Positions 13,531-26,666 of a stretch of 64,000 nt of DNA are shown piece after piece. Position 1 is the stretch's first letter. Each line of letters begins with the position of its first letter. Under the pieces are notes generated by a model. It ran no database searches. It saw only the letters and a list, made by a program, of their open reading frames with translations, and was not told the origin of the DNA. A program made the translations under genes and the position numbers. The DNA comes from Acridotheres tristis. Its lineage: Eukaryota; Chordata; Aves; Passeriformes; Sturnidae. The stretch is from contig CM072887.1 in the NCBI GenBank assembly GCA_037013685.1, positions 91,098,347 through 91,162,346 on the forward strand. Reading direction: 5' to 3'.

Positions 13531-14018
13531 TGTCATGGTTTAACCCCAGTCAGAAACTAAGTACCATGAATTTCTTTATTGTGCTGGAATGAGGAAGAAA
13601 AACAGAAAGAAAATTTAAACTTATGGGGGAGCAAGGGGAAATGAATGGAGAGAGAGAGAGAGAATGAGAAAGAAAACCCAAGAGAAACAAGTGACATACA
13701 ATGCAATTGTTCCTCACACACTGACTGATGCTCTACTCATCCCTAAGCAGAGATCAGGTCCTTCTGGCCAACTCCTTCCAGTCTATGATGAATATGAAGT
13801 TCTATCAGCTGTCCTGGCCATGCTTCCTCCCAGCTTCTTGTACACCTGTTTTCTGGCAGAGCATAGGACACTGAAAAGTCCTGATTTAGAGTAAACACTG
13901 TTAATAACAACTAAAACATATCTGTCCTATCAACACCAGAATCATACTAAATCAAAACCACAGCACTTTACCAGCCACTGAGAAGATAATTAACTTCAAC
14001 TCTGAAATATACTATGCA
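13531..14018 (-). mobile_element. Family A ERV LTR, diverged, minus strand
   Basis: It starts TGTCATGGTTTAACCCCAGT, includes CAAGTGACATACAATGCAAT, a CAGCTGTCCTGGCCATG block and GATAATTAACTTCAACTCTG, in the order of the copy at 11587. The region around the TATA box is shortened and a small GA run (13648-13664) has grown inside. The left flank is the CR1 stub; the right end is diverged (best guess at TATGCA) and no target duplication is visible. The 76-codon frame at 13664-13894 is LTR sequence, not a gene. Confidence 0.75.
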
Positions 14019-15061
14019 CCTATGATGTAACTTTAGCCTTCTAAAATCCAGGTGTGCTTTCTGTACTGTTTTTTTGATACTAGATTGACAGACACAGACA
14101 CCATCTTCTACCAAATATTTCCTCTTATCTGTTTAAGGTTTCATTTTAAGGTTTCATGGATTGCCTTAATAAAGATATTTTTTTCCATGTCTAAATCTGA
14201 GAAGGATAAGTTGCTTTTCTGGACCCTTTTGAAAAGTAGTCAGGTTGCTTATAATATTTGGCACGATGACACAATTGAGAATGAAACAAAGGAAAAAAGA
14301 AAACAAGAATCAGAAAAAAGCAGTTGAGAAAACACAGTTCCTTGCAAGGCCATCTGCTTTTGTTTAGGTTAATTTTTATAAGAAAAAAGTATTCTATTAG
14401 GGCACATGGGTGAATATTTATTATTTCTTTGAGGTTGAGTGAACGATTTTGCTGCTGGTAGCAGTACAAGTTTTTATCCATCCAATTTTAGCATCTTATC
14501 TTTACTACCACTGGCTACAGAAAACCTATTATGGTTCCCTATTTTATCTATATGTTCTTCCTTAGACCTCATTTCTGACTGGCATTTTGGGCAGTGCTGC
14601 CCTCCACTGCCCTTGTGTGGAGCACAAGGCAGACATTACAAGAAAGACATTACAGTTCTGTAATTCCACAATCCTTATCCTTGGCTATGGAGGAAAAGGC
14701 TCTTCTATGGCCTTCTGCATTTTACTCTCTATGATCTTGAACTATTTTCCAAGATATGAAGTAAGGAGTCTAATTATTTAAACTTCTTTAGAGAAAAAAA
14801 AGGATTTTGAAAGAAATTAAGTTCTCTGCTACCTGAGTCAACATTCCAACAAACTACAGTCACTGGATAGACAGCTAATAAGTCTCTATCCCTAGGATGA
14901 AGAAATACAATTTCAAGTGAGATGGCACTATGTCTAAAAGTGAATTTAAAAAATAATCACTTCAAGTGTCCTTAAGACCATAAGTTACTGCTGTAAAATC
15001 CTGTCCTGAGCATGCCTTGCCTTATGCAACCTCAGCAGAAGCAATCCAGATGGGGGGAAGA
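14019..15061. other. AT-rich unique sequence, no gene seen
   Basis: No recognisable repeat or exon. Overlapping frames of 64-96 codons on both strands are low-complexity translations. Confidence 0.55.
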
Positions 15062-15233
15062 GAAACAAACCAAAAAATAAAACACACACAAAAAAAAACA
15101 AACAAAAGAAACAACAACCAACCAAACAAAAACAAAAACAAAACAAAAACAAAAAAAACCCAAACAAACAAAAAAAGCAAAAAAAAAAACCCCACACAAC
15201 CCAAAACCACAAAAGAACCCCCCAAAACCCCCA
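15062..15233. repeat. A/C-only low-complexity tract
   Basis: Almost every base on the plus strand is A or C, with rare G and T, in words such as AAACAAAAACAAAACAAAAAC and ACCAACCAAAC. Stops are rare on both strands, which creates spurious frames of 70-100 codons. Confidence 0.9.
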
Positions 15234-17667
15234 AAGTAATGCATAGCAGGTGAAATACTTTGGCTTGAAATGCAGTAATAACGGCAAGAAGGAAAGAAAG
15301 GGCTCTTTAAAATGGTACCACTTCTAGACCCCTTAAATAGGAGCTAGACTTCTGGCTTAGAAGACTGCCTGCAAAGTATAATGTTCTTCCAAAGCTGAGA
15401 CTCAGTTACATAAAAAGAAAAAGGCAGAGCAGACATTACTTTTAATAATTTCATGTTTCAAAGTCCTTAGTGAGATACAAATATTTTTCTGTTATTTTTA
15501 GATTATGAAACGACGAATAATCTCTGCAAATACAAAGATACTGGGAAAGATTTTCATGACAGTGTACTCAAAGCTTTGGCCAGAGTAATACCTAAGAAAA
15601 TTGACAAAAACACCCATTTGTTTTATCTAGTAACTCATTTGTTTTATCTAGTAAAAATAATTGTTCAATTCAACCAGGTAGAAAATTCATCCTTCCCTTC
15701 CCTGCCCTACATTGTCCTGCTCTTACCTCCTCTCTTTTCCTCTTCCCCCATCATCCCTTAACATCTCTTCCCATATTCTTTTCACCACCCTTCTACCTGA
15801 CATACACTTTGAAATGAATCATTGCAAGAAGACATTATTTGCAGAGTATAATAACTCTTATTATTAAATGTAAAAAGCTATTGGTTTTTTAGTCAGCAAA
15901 CAAAGAGAAATTTTAATGTCTTTAAAAGAGATTATTTTAAAAATTAAAAATCAGGAAATTTAAAAATACAGAAATATTTAATTTTTATAATTATTTCTAT
16001 ATATGCAATAAAAATAATGAATATGCTGCAATAAATGTGCGATTAAATTCTTCAAAATACTTATCATGTCTGTTCTATAGTATTTTGGCTTACAATAAGT
16101 GTAAATAAATAATGAAAAAATGAAATTCTATATTCTAAATTAATTGGCTTAAAACTATATAATATGACATTACTGAACAAATTAAAATACAAATTACCTG
16201 TTCTGACAATTACTTTGTGAAAGATACTGTAAAAATAAACATTTCATAGCATTGTTGTAAAGAAAACATTCCTGCAAAAATTTTCATCCAGGGTTGTGCT
16301 TTTCTGTATCAGGTAAAGGAACTGATAATAACAATTTGTTCTACTGTGATATTACTACTCCTATTTAATCTTCAATTTAATTTATAGTCACAGTCAAAAT
16401 TTAGTAGAATTTACAAGGTTTTTTGAGAGACTAAAGAACAATATTTTGCATTAAGCTAGCATTTTTACTAACTTTCTGGAAACATTTGTATAATTTAACT
16501 TATGGCTTGAATTAGGTGCATTTCAAAATGCCATTTAAAAACATTTGTGTGTCTTGAATGTAACAAAAGTAGATAAAATTCAGTCAAGGTGTAACAAACT
16601 CTACCTCCTCCATAGTCACAAGAACTTATGAATCAGTATAAATCAGAATATAGTAACAGGCAGTAGCTAAAAGGGCTTATGTTTCAATATAAAAGCTAGT
16701 AAAGTTTACTGCCATAAACTTTAACTGCAACTATCTTGTCTTCTGTACAGCAGCCTTCAAAATTTCTGAACCTATCTAGGATCAATTTTCATTCATACTG
16801 TTGTCCTTTCATTAGTTTTGATAAGTCTTTCTGAGATCAGTATAAATCTCCTTCTTTTCAAACTGTCTTTATGCAAATGATAAATTTTCAGTTATAGATA
16901 TTACATTTTGCAGACAGCAAGATAAAATTCATATATGGAATTTTATAAAAAATGTTGCATTTTTCCATCATGTTCTTCACTTTATTTTTAATTCTGTTTT
17001 CCGTTGAGAACAGCAGAACAAAAGCTATTAATTTTCATTGACTTATCTTGGGTACTATAAATTTCCTCTGGTCCCTGGGCAATTATGGCAGTCGAAAAAC
17101 ACCTAAAAAAGATAGCTGAAATAACTTTTATTTCAGAATATCTGGTGTCATCTATTTTAAAACAGACTTAATGAGCTGACACAATTACCATTCTTTCCTG
17201 TCATCCTCAGGATAATGTAATTACATAAATACCTTACAAAGTTAATGGGGGACCTGTAATGTTACTGAAAGTACTCAAGTCCTTTAGGTAAATATATCAG
17301 TCTGCAAACTAAAAACATACGTACTAACATCAACACTCACTTGAATGAGCTGTTCATTTCTGAAGATTATTTGTTACATTAAAAAGAAAGAGAAGAGAAA
17401 ATAAAGATTCTATGGGGCACTGAATAATAAGGTTATTTGGGCTGGTAAGCATGCAACCATGCAGTTAAAATTAAAGGGCATTGAGATGGACTTTATAGTC
17501 TTTGTTTCAGAAATGTTTTTATTGAACTGGTTCTCTGACAATATTTATCTCCTTAAGACCCCTTGTGATACTGAAAACAATCAGTCTTGCATCTAAACTC
17601 TCCTATATAGGTATAGTTTAGATGAATGATCATTCTTCATCTATTTATATGGATATTGGTAGAGAAT
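15234..17667. other. AT-rich unique sequence, no gene seen
   Basis: Very AT-rich, especially 15830-16260. It contains an 18-19-bp near-perfect tandem duplication of TTTGTTTTATCTAGTAA-like sequence at about 15617-15655. No gene, RNA or named repeat was seen. Confidence 0.55.
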
Positions 17668-18053
17668 TGTACTGTCTCTGGCTAGAATGGGGTTAACTTT
17701 TTTTACAGCACTGCACTGGTGCTGTCTTTTGAAAAGACGCTGCTGGCAACCCAGCAGTGTTTTGAGTATTTCTGAGCCCTGCTTGCACAGCATCAAGGCC
17801 TTCTCTGTTTCTTGCTCTCTGCCCTGCTCAGTGAATAGGATGGGAGTGCTCAAAATTGACCAGAAATATAATCCGCACCATGGACTGCCATATCCAGTAA
17901 CAAAAGCTTAAGAAGGGATATTTGTAGTTATGATTTTAATCTTCCCCAGAAAATGTTACATATACTGGGGTCCTGCACATTGTCTGACAATGGGAAGTAG
18001 TGAATAAATCACTCTTCTTTCTTTACACACTTAGCTTTTGCTTCACTTTTAAT
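17668..18053 (+). mobile_element. Family A ERV LTR, 3'-truncated, plus strand
   Basis: It starts TGTACTGTCTCTGGCTAGAA then GGGGTTAACTTTTTTTACAG, which is the 5' end of the family read forward. Later words CTTGCACAGCATCAAGGC, CAATGGGAAGTAGTGAATAA and CTTAGCTTTTGCTTCAC match the U3-R part of one subfamily I recall. It stops before the expected TTAAACTG...CTCAACCC and terminal ACCACGACA, so the last 100 bp or so are missing. The U3 central part has also lost the TATA region. Confidence 0.75.
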
Positions 18054-18344
18054 CCATGGCACAGGAAAATGAGACACTGGATGATGTCTACTGTTTGGTA
18101 CCCATCAGTGACAAAGATAAAGCATAACTTGTATTTTCAGTGAGTATACTATGTTTTTTTGGGGAACTTGATGCCATTATAGAAACTTCACCACTGTAGA
18201 GCTGTGTTTGAATTCTACCAAATGGACATTGTAGCCTGATATTTTCTTATTTTGAAAAATATCAAAAGCTAGTTCACAGAAGAATGAATCAGGACCTACA
18301 GTGTCATCTAGTCTGCCTCACTTCAAATAAAACCCTCTGAACAC
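18054..18344. other. Unique sequence between LTR and A/C tract
   Basis: Nothing recognisable. Confidence 0.5.
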
Positions 18345-18527
18345 AGGAAAAAATAAAACCAAACCAACCAAACAAACAAACAAAACAACCCAAAAAAACA
18401 AAACAAAACAAAGCAAACAAACAAAAAAAAACCAAAACCCCAAACCAAACCAGAAAACAAAACAACCCCCCCAAAAACAAAACAAACAAACAAAAAACCC
18501 CAAACCACAACAAAAAACCCAAGAAAA
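18345..18527. repeat. A/C-only low-complexity tract
   Basis: Words such as CCAACCAAACAAACAAACAA, AACAACCCAAAAAAACAAAA and AACCCCAAACC with almost no G or T. It produces glycine-, phenylalanine- and tryptophan-rich spurious frames on the minus strand. Confidence 0.9.
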
Positions 18528-19876
18528 TTAAGTTTGATGCACTGCAAATAATTTTATCCAGAGTTCCTAGAGATTGTGAGTCAGTTCTCATCTCCAATAT
18601 AGACAAGTGCAATGTACCATTAGGAAATTCTGAATGTGAGATTAGATGGCAAGAGGAGACTAACCCTAGTGGAGGGAAATTTTCTGTTGAAACTCATCTT
18701 CCAGAATAAACCATCTGAACTATTCATAAAGCTTAAGATTTGTTATTTTATATCTTGACTGGTATCGTTTTAGGACTGGTAGAGTTTAAATAATGCTGAA
18801 ATTGCTGTGGATTTTTTCCTAAAAACTGAGTCTGTGCAAATCCAGGAGGAAAGGAAAATATCACCAGTATTTTGTTTTATTTGACAAATGCATACTATAT
18901 GCTCAATGGCCACTCTTTGAAACCCCAGCTTACAGATGTCAGCCAAGACACCTTTAAATCAAAGGTAAGAAAAGAACCAGTTCTCCAAGGCATAGTTTCC
19001 TTTATACTATGGGTTGGTTAAGGCTGAAAAGTGAACTCCCTTGTTTTTGACTTCATTTGAAGTTTGAGCCCTAGATCAGTCCCTTCTGCCTTCTCAGTTC
19101 CTACTCCCTTACTGCTGTATGCCACGTCTGGCCTGGAAAGGTTTGTTTCATGCTGCTGCCCAGGTTATATTTTTTGCAGATGATAGAAGTATATAACTTT
19201 CAGAGTTTTATGACAATCTAACTATATATTTACATTATTCACTGAATTCTTAAGTTCTGTCTTGAATACATATCAAAAATATTTATTTCATTGATATGTT
19301 TTCCACATAGCATTTGGGGTGGTACAGACTGACTACTTATTTTATTTCAGTAACATTTTTCTGTAACATTTATGTCCCATGTTCTCAACTGCTTTAACCT
19401 TGTGTTTATACTTTATGTTCTTATGACCCACACTCTTCCTCTATAGGAATAAATACATTGCAAAATCTCGTATTTCACATTCTTACATGACCTTTTAGAG
19501 AATAGGATGGAATTAATCAGGATTAAGTGTACGGTATTTTACTTGGATTGCAGTGGTCAATTGTATAACCATATGATGAGGAATAGTGGGTTAGGAAGAT
19601 GTTGTTTTGATATTGATCTTAAGCGAATAGATCACAAGCTGAACATGAGCTACCAATGTCATGCCCTGTGCAAAAGGCAAATATCATTCTAATGTATTTA
19701 AATACTGGTTTAACTCACATGAATTGTGAATAATCCATCAAGTCTTTTCAACATTATTGAGGTTTCAACTAGCATGTGGTGGTCAATTTAGGTTATTGTG
19801 GTTAAGAAAGATGTGGACAAATGGGATGCTGGAGACAGCTGTGAGAATGATCAGGCATAAAAAGGAATTAACTAAG
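18528..19876. other. AT-rich unique sequence, no gene seen
   Basis: No recognisable repeat, RNA gene or exon. Confidence 0.55.
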
Positions 19877-19931
19877 AGAAAAAACAAAAACAAACAAACA
19901 AACAAAGAAACCCCAACCAAAACAAAAAAAA
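19877..19931. repeat. Short A/C-rich tract
   Basis: AAAACAAAAACAAACAAACA continuing as AACAAAGAAACCCCAACC and AAAACAAAAAAAA. Same kind of tract as those at 15062 and 18345. Confidence 0.85.
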
Positions 19932-22180
19932 TTCTTTGAGATCTTTTTTCAATAAATTGAACTTAAAAGTTTTTTCCAGAGATGGCATGATAATAGTTTT
20001 CGCACAATGAATGGGGCCAAAGATTAAGATCACAGTATGAAAGATTCAGGTATAATTATTATCAACCTCTGCAAAGCTGAGCTTTCAGAACCACTGAATT
20101 ACCTGGAAAGGCTGGAACCTGAACATCATTAAGGTCAGGTTGGACTGTTGTCTCTTTAGATTGAGCCTGCCTTGGTATGAAATAGATTGGATAACTTTGC
20201 AGAGTCTTTGTTTTCTACCGTGATTTTATTAATAAAAATACGTTTTGAAGATTTAACTTCAATTGTGAATTGATGGGATATATCTTATCCCATGCTAGGA
20301 ACAGAGCATAAACTTTTACCATGAAAAAGGGAAAAACGGCTCTTGTGTTTGAAAGGCTAAATATTTGGGACATTAAAATTTCCTGATTAGTTCTACTCAA
20401 ATTAGTGTATATCACACCAACGACTTCTTTTAATGGTGCTTCCTTTTTAAAATAGCCCTCATTCTCAGGCAATGGGTAGCCATCATTATATACAAAAAAT
20501 ATGTGTTATCAATATAGACTGCTACATACTTTGCAAGGTCCTGCATCAATCAGGATATGTAAATGTAATCAACATAAACAATGCCTCAGCTAATTACTTT
20601 TTATCTTTCCTAACATTATCAGTATATTTAGAAGATACTACATGGAATGTTGGGTGATTAAACAAAAGACAGGCTCTGTATAGTATTAATGTGGTTACAA
20701 CTTTTAAAAAGTCAGCAGGTTTTCAGCTGTTCCCCAACAGACCTTCGGTTGCATAAAGGGATATTTTCCTATCTATTTCCTGTCTTTATCACTTTCTATT
20801 CAGTCTCTGGTGCTGCTGAGAAAAGTTTAAAAAAAATTATATGGAAGGAAGATGTATTTCCCTTGGACACTAAGTAGATTGCTGAATCATTTCAAAATGG
20901 TATTTTCTGGCCTGACAATCAGTTTAACAAACTGAATTCTAAAAGCTAAAACAGAGAGCCATAAAAATGAAAATGAAGTATTTACACAGTTAAAAATATA
21001 GGTATTGTCACATATAGACACGCTTGCACACACATACACAAAGTTTTGTTCTATCAAAACTTGTGTATATGCATATACCCATACACATAAAGTTCAGCAA
21101 TTGTATCACAGGATAAGTAACTTCCTAAAACTTTTATTAATAGGAAGCCATCAAGCTGTTCATTATTTTCCCGTCAATATTTTCTTTTCTGCATGAGCTG
21201 CTCCACTGAAATAATTTCTTTCATGTGTTTTAATACAAGCATACATTTTCATGCATCTTTTAAAATCTGAATCACTATTGCTGCCATTTTGAAGGTAGTA
21301 TCTCCTTGCATACAAAACTGTTCTCTTTCAAATGCTTTACTTAAATGAATCAAAATGAAAGTAGTTTAAATGAAATATATATATAAATATGTATAAATAT
21401 ATATGTATTAAATATATATATATAAACTGATTTGCATTATGCTATCAATTATTTCTCTTTAAACTGAACCCTCAGAACCTGTTTATGCCAGTGATACTAT
21501 ATTAAAGATAAACACATAATCACAATAGGGGCATTTTACTGATGTATTATTACACAATTTCATCCCTAGAAAATAATTTTGGTGATACAGTATTAGCATA
21601 ATGCCACAATGATGATGCATTATTTACTGTAAACAGGTTGCAATGCTTCTCAATTTATAATAAAGAACACTTTTCTAAGTGTGTGGCTTAAAAAGAGTTA
21701 TCCATTAAAAAAAAAAAGAAAAAAAATAAAATAGTTATATGAAGATGAGTTCTATATGCTTCAAACATCCCTTCTCAGTTTGAGAAAATACTTGAACTCT
21801 TTGTTACAAGTACAGACAATTCTGTTTAAACAAAATTAATTTAGGATTTTGAGGTGTTCCTGTCCCAACTGCAGTGAAATGTGAGTTATGAGGATTTAAA
21901 AAAATTCTCTTCTGACACATAATTTCTACATAGTGAATACATTGGGAGAAGTTGTGGTGCAACGTTTCCCCAAAGCATAATGGCCTCATGTGTCAACTCT
22001 GACTTAAACAGAGAGCTTCAAAATAGTAATTACTTAATAAATATTTTGCAAGAACAACTAGCACAAAAAAAAAGGGGGTGGAGGGAAGTTGAGGTTTGGT
22101 TTTGGTGGGTTTTTTTCACTATTATTTCTAATCCAGACACTGTCCAGAATAAAAACTACAGTTTTCAAATTAATTGTTTA
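19932..22180. other. AT-rich unique sequence with a small AT array
   Basis: No gene or named repeat. An imperfect TATATA/AAATAT array lies at 21378-21425, and a C/A- and T/A-rich stretch with ACACACATACACA lies near 21027-21040. Confidence 0.55.
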
Positions 22181-22600
22181 TGTGTCAAGGTGGCAGCGGC
22201 GGCTCTGTGAGGGGAGGATGCAGCTGCTCCAGCCGGACACAGCCGGTTCCAGCTGGTTCCAGCTGGATCCAGCCAGTTCCAGCCAGTTCCAGCCAGATCC
22301 AGACAGTTCCAGCCAGATCCAACCGGATCCATCTGGATCTATCTCGATCCAACCGGACCCAACTGCCTGCCTCAGGGCAGGGCTGAGCCACAGCTGAGCT
22401 GGGGGCCGCACTGGTGAAAAACAAATAAGAAAGGGCAAAATGCTACATGGCAGAGGAGAGTGAGGAAAAGAGAAAGTAAGAAAAGCATCTTTGCTGACAC
22501 AGAGGGGAGAGATGAAGGAGGGGAGAAGATGTTGCAGGTGTGAGATCACAGGTTCCCCTGTAGCTTATGGAGGAGCCCATTCAGGGCTGCAGCCATTATT
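22181..22600 (+). mobile_element. Family B ERV LTR, 3'-truncated, plus strand
   Basis: It starts TGTGTCAAGGTGGCAGCGGC, parallel to TGTGCAGCCAGG at 54206, and shares with that copy the words GAGGAGAGTGAGGAAAAGAG, GCTGACAC, GGTTCCCCTG and TATGGAGGAGCCC. Everything after about 22600, roughly the last 500 bp of the family, is absent. The U3 part has been expanded into a 10-bp minisatellite. The 123-codon minus-strand frame across it is open only because the 10-bp unit has no stop in any frame. Confidence 0.65.
22221..22360. repeat. 10-bp minisatellite, 14 units
   Basis: Fourteen consecutive 10-bp units in perfect phase, with consensus close to AGCCAGATCC or AGCCGGTTCC. Central units are AGCTGGATCC, AGCCAGTTCC (twice in a row), AGCCAGATCC, AGACAGTTCC and AGCCAGATCC; units at both edges are more diverged, as is usual for arrays that turn over in the middle. 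The likely seed is the AGCCGGCTCC-like part of the family B LTR. Confidence 0.95.
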
Positions 22601-23122
22601 GAAAAATATATTTGTGCTTGCAATCTTACGAAATTCATGAAGAAAATCAAGTTTTATCATTTTTGGTTAGAACTGTTCATAGCTTTGCGTATTTTTGGAG
22701 GACAACATTAGGAAATGTCTGAATAAAGCTTGACATGATGCAGTAACCAACTAGACAGCATTTGCTTTGGCAGTAGAGAGAAGCTGTCCTGGGAAGGTAT
22801 TACATTCCACTGGAATAATGTTAAGATCCCACTCCTGACACCAATTAAGGTTTTGACCCTCTAGAACAGTATTAAGATTCAGTTATTTAAAGATGACTGC
22901 CTGAATTAAGGGATGCTAAAGTCAATAGTACAGATTGCATTTAACAGTAAATGTGTGTGAGAGAGAGGTAGAAAGGAATGGAGCAAGGAGAAAGAGAGAA
23001 AGAGAGAGATAAAGATATTATAGCACCTCCATGTCTCCCCTGACCCTTCTTCATCTGGTCCTCTCAGTGGTGGGATCTCCAGAGTGCTCTTCTGGAGAAA
23101 CCACTTTTATACAGTCCAAGTC
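22601..23122. other. Unique sequence with a GA-rich stretch
   Basis: No gene seen. 22956-23015 is purine-rich, with GAGAGAGAGG and AAAGAGAGAAAGAGAGAG. The rest is unrecognised. Confidence 0.5.
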
Positions 23123-23275
23123 ACCGAATCACAGAATCAACTATGTTGGAAAACACTTTTGGGATCATCAAATCCAACATATGACTTAACACCACCTTGT
23201 CAACTAAACCATGGCACTGAATGCCACATCCAGTCTTTTCTTAGACGTTTCCAAGGATGGTTGCTCCAGAGGCAT
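23123..23275 (-). mobile_element. CR1 LINE 3' stub, minus strand
   Basis: It starts ACCGAATCACAGAATCAAC and continues with ATGTTGGAAAACACTTTTGG, GATCATCAAATCCAACATAT, AACACCACC, AAACCATGGCACTGAATGCC and TTCCAAGGATGGTTGCTCC. These match the reverse-complemented 3' end of the CR1 subfamily whose end reads 'tccaacc...caccaccatgcccactaaaccatgtc'. Sequence to the right is not recognisable as CR1. Confidence 0.8.
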
Positions 23276-26200
23276 ACATGCTATTCCCACAACTTGGGAT
23301 GGCATGTGTGTAAACAGCTGCTTCCTTTCCCAGAGCTTGCCATGATGGGAACTTTTGTTCGAATACATTAGTCAGATTTGCCTCACCAGGCCTTGCATCT
23401 TCCTGTTCTTGCATCCACACTTTTCCCACAGTCTGCACAGCGGAATCTTGTCCGGCGTGCTAATTCCAAACAGGTCACCTTCTTGTAGGCCTGAAATTAA
23501 TGTCTTCCTGTTTGCCATCTGTGTCTGTTTTGGTGGCTTATCTTGTGAGGACTTCCTCCTATGACAGTACTTTGAGACAAGTTGACTGCATTCTCTAAGT
23601 CCTGACAGAAGGATACTATAGAGACTGATCTGGAAGGACGGCCTCTATAAAGAAACAGTATGCAAACATTCAGTCACTGGGAGCTGTGAAAACAGAAGAA
23701 TGGATGGAAGTTTAATGCATTGTAGCAATGTCTACATTACTGGGATAACAGCTTTCTTTGTCTCCATAGGGAAATCCTACTTTTTTTCTTTTTTTTTGGT
23801 TGTAGGAAAATTTCATAACAAAGGAGTATCACTTTTGTTAACAGGGACTTTTTCTGAGTGATTCAGTATTGATTCAGTATTGAATAGTAGTAGTTCATCT
23901 TTTCTACACAGTGTCATATACAAACCAGGACAGATCTTAAAAATTTATCCTTAGACAAAGACTTCTGTAAGCCAAAACAACTGAAAACTGAGATGAAACT
24001 ACACTTGAGAAAAAACTTGATTTTATGTAAGGGTATCAGGAAGCAGGCCTTATTTTGCCCCGATGTCCCTAGTGTCTCAATCTTTTTACTTTATTATCTG
24101 ATTTCTACAGATATTGTGGAGGTAATGTACACGGCCAGTTTCCATACCTATGTGCTTGTCTTCATTATGATGCTCTGAAGTCTGTAAATATTAAGAAAGT
24201 TTTGGGCTGTTTTAGGGGAAAGCAAGTCATAAGTTAGAATTTATATACATGTCTGAAATTTCAGAGCAGTGGTAATTGCTTCCAATGTGATTATTACCAA
24301 TATAAACAGTACTTACATTAAGGGGTCGAAGTTTGGGGGTATTTGGCTTGTTTTGATTTTACTTGACAGCGACTGTTGAAAGATTTTCCTTTTTTTTTTT
24401 TCTTGTGTCTCTTTAATGAAATATTACTTTGTCTAAACTAGCCTTTGCCAACACATGCCTGTCAGCTCTCATCGTCCCTCACTGAATCAATTCTAATTTA
24501 CATCTGCTCTATCATGTCCATAATTTGTCTTTCACAAAGTCATGGCTCATAGCTTCGTTAATCATGCCAAAACTTCTAAATTTCAAAGATTCTGTGGATA
24601 GCTTGGGTGCTGATGGCATGGATTTTAGTGTTGAGATTCATTACTTGTGTTCTAGTGTTTTTGAATTCTGGAGAGGGCATGTTTGCTTTTCATCATGCAG
24701 ACACTTATTCACTGACTTACTTGGAGAATGTCATGCATATTTACAGAAAGGGATTTCTCATCTAAAGCTTGAATACATTATTTATAATTACTGTTATTAT
24801 TGATTATGTCAATGTTATATTGTGGCTGTGAATATGGTTGTTATTTGCCCTTAAAACTGGGATAATAATTTTGGAATCAGCATTGCTATTTTCTATATTT
24901 TCCAGTGGGTGACTGTGGACACGTTGCTTAGAACTTAAGGCTCAGTTTTTTTCTGAGTTTAGACACACTGTCTAAAAATCCATCTGGGCTAAGAAGTGAG
25001 ACCAGGCCACTCAATACAGAACAAACATCCATCTACCATAATGAAAATGATTAGAAAAATATCTGGTTTGAATATGCAGAACATAATAATTCTGTTTCCT
25101 AATTTCTCTGTACTTGACTTTGCATGCTTCCAGTACTCTTTCGACCTATCTCAGGAACTAATTACATTTCTAAAATTAAATTTGATTATGCATATCACAT
25201 CTAAATACGTGCAAACCTAAAGATATTAGTTCTTTCTTTCTAGCTATGTATTTCAACAGGAAAAAGATCTTTCCTCTGTAACTTCAATAAAAAAGTACTA
25301 TGGAGGAGCCTGCCTTCTCCCATAACTATTTAGGAACATTTAATGGAGGGAAATGACTCTTATTAAAAAATCCCTAATTTACATGTTTGAATGAGACTGC
25401 TCTTCAAGTTTCTTACTCACCCATCTGAAGGTAGAGTGAAAAATTCTGTACAATGGAATCCCGACTATTATATTTAGATATGCACATGAACAGACAATGG
25501 AAGAGTGGAAGTTTATCAATTTGATTATAGAACATGATTTCTAGATTATATTTATAAAGTCAAATTGAAAATTACTATAAACATAATTGTGAGAAATACA
25601 GCTGAAACCAAAGGAAGATAGATAAAATTTGCAGAGACATTCCTTAAGTTTCTATTCACTTTTAAGACCTATTTAATGGTTCAACTGTTATTTAAGTTTT
25701 TAATATAAGTTTGTATTTCAGGTACACGATCTGAAATAAACCTTATTTCCATTAAATGTGCTTTTCTGAAAATATGTTGTACTGTTCGTATTAGAAATGG
25801 GGAAAGAATAATAAAACTGGGAAAGCTAATAGCAACTAATAGGCTCTCACAATTATTTGTATCATCTCATCTATAACGTAGATAAGAATCATTATTATGA
25901 TAGGAGATATTATAATTGATATGATTTAATTTATGAAATAGTTTTGTCACAAACCCCAAATTTTATTCTCTTTACCTTGCTTATCCATATTGCGTGAATT
26001 TATTCTTTACCACATCTGAAATCCATTACCATGTTACTCATAGCAAGTATTCATAAATTATAGGATCAATTTTCTCTCTCTGAAAGATATGAAATGTATA
26101 TGAGAACTCATCCCAAATTTTATGTTGAATTCCAACATTTTTCACATTTTGAAAATTAGGTTTTCAAGATGCATCTTATATTTGCTATGGAGACACAGTA

Positions 26201-26643
26201 TACATTAACCATCTCAATGAATTACAACATTTTCCATTTTGCATTTCTCTAGTATAGCAGGAAATAGAATGCAGACTACTCTTTAAGGATAATTTTAATG
26301 CAATGTAAAACACAATATGGCTATGTATGATTATGAATTTCTTCAATGAGCTCTGTTTATGGGAAGTGACAGTTCTGAATTACAGTAGTACATTGAAAGT
26401 TATAAGATCTGCTAGATTTTATCAGAAAAGAAAGGGCTTAATCTTTCTTAACAGATAATTTAAAGATTTGCTTGTCTTAGATTCTTTTAATCTGTTTTAC
26501 CTAAGTAAAGTTAGACAAGATGACATATTAAGTGGCAAGGTTTACCAGGGAGAGTTTCAACACCGCATTCATTTTACATAGACTGCCATTCTGATAACAG
26601 GAAAAATTTCTTTGGCACAATTATTTTTTAACATTTTCAAATT
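23276..26643. other. AT-rich unique sequence, no gene seen
   Basis: No named repeat or exon was recognised. The first 300 bp are slightly GC-richer than the rest and unexplained. Confidence 0.5.
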
Positions 26644-26666
26644 AAAAAAAAAAAAAAAAAAAAAAA
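26644..26666. repeat. Poly(A) homopolymer, 23 bp
   Basis: An uninterrupted A run. I see no recognisable retroposed sequence immediately upstream. Confidence 0.9.

Noticed and set aside
22178..22549. 123-codon minus-strand frame with a repeating tryptophan/leucine/glutamate pattern
   Set aside because: It is the 10-bp minisatellite read three frames per 30 bp, within an LTR fragment; no start context or domain.
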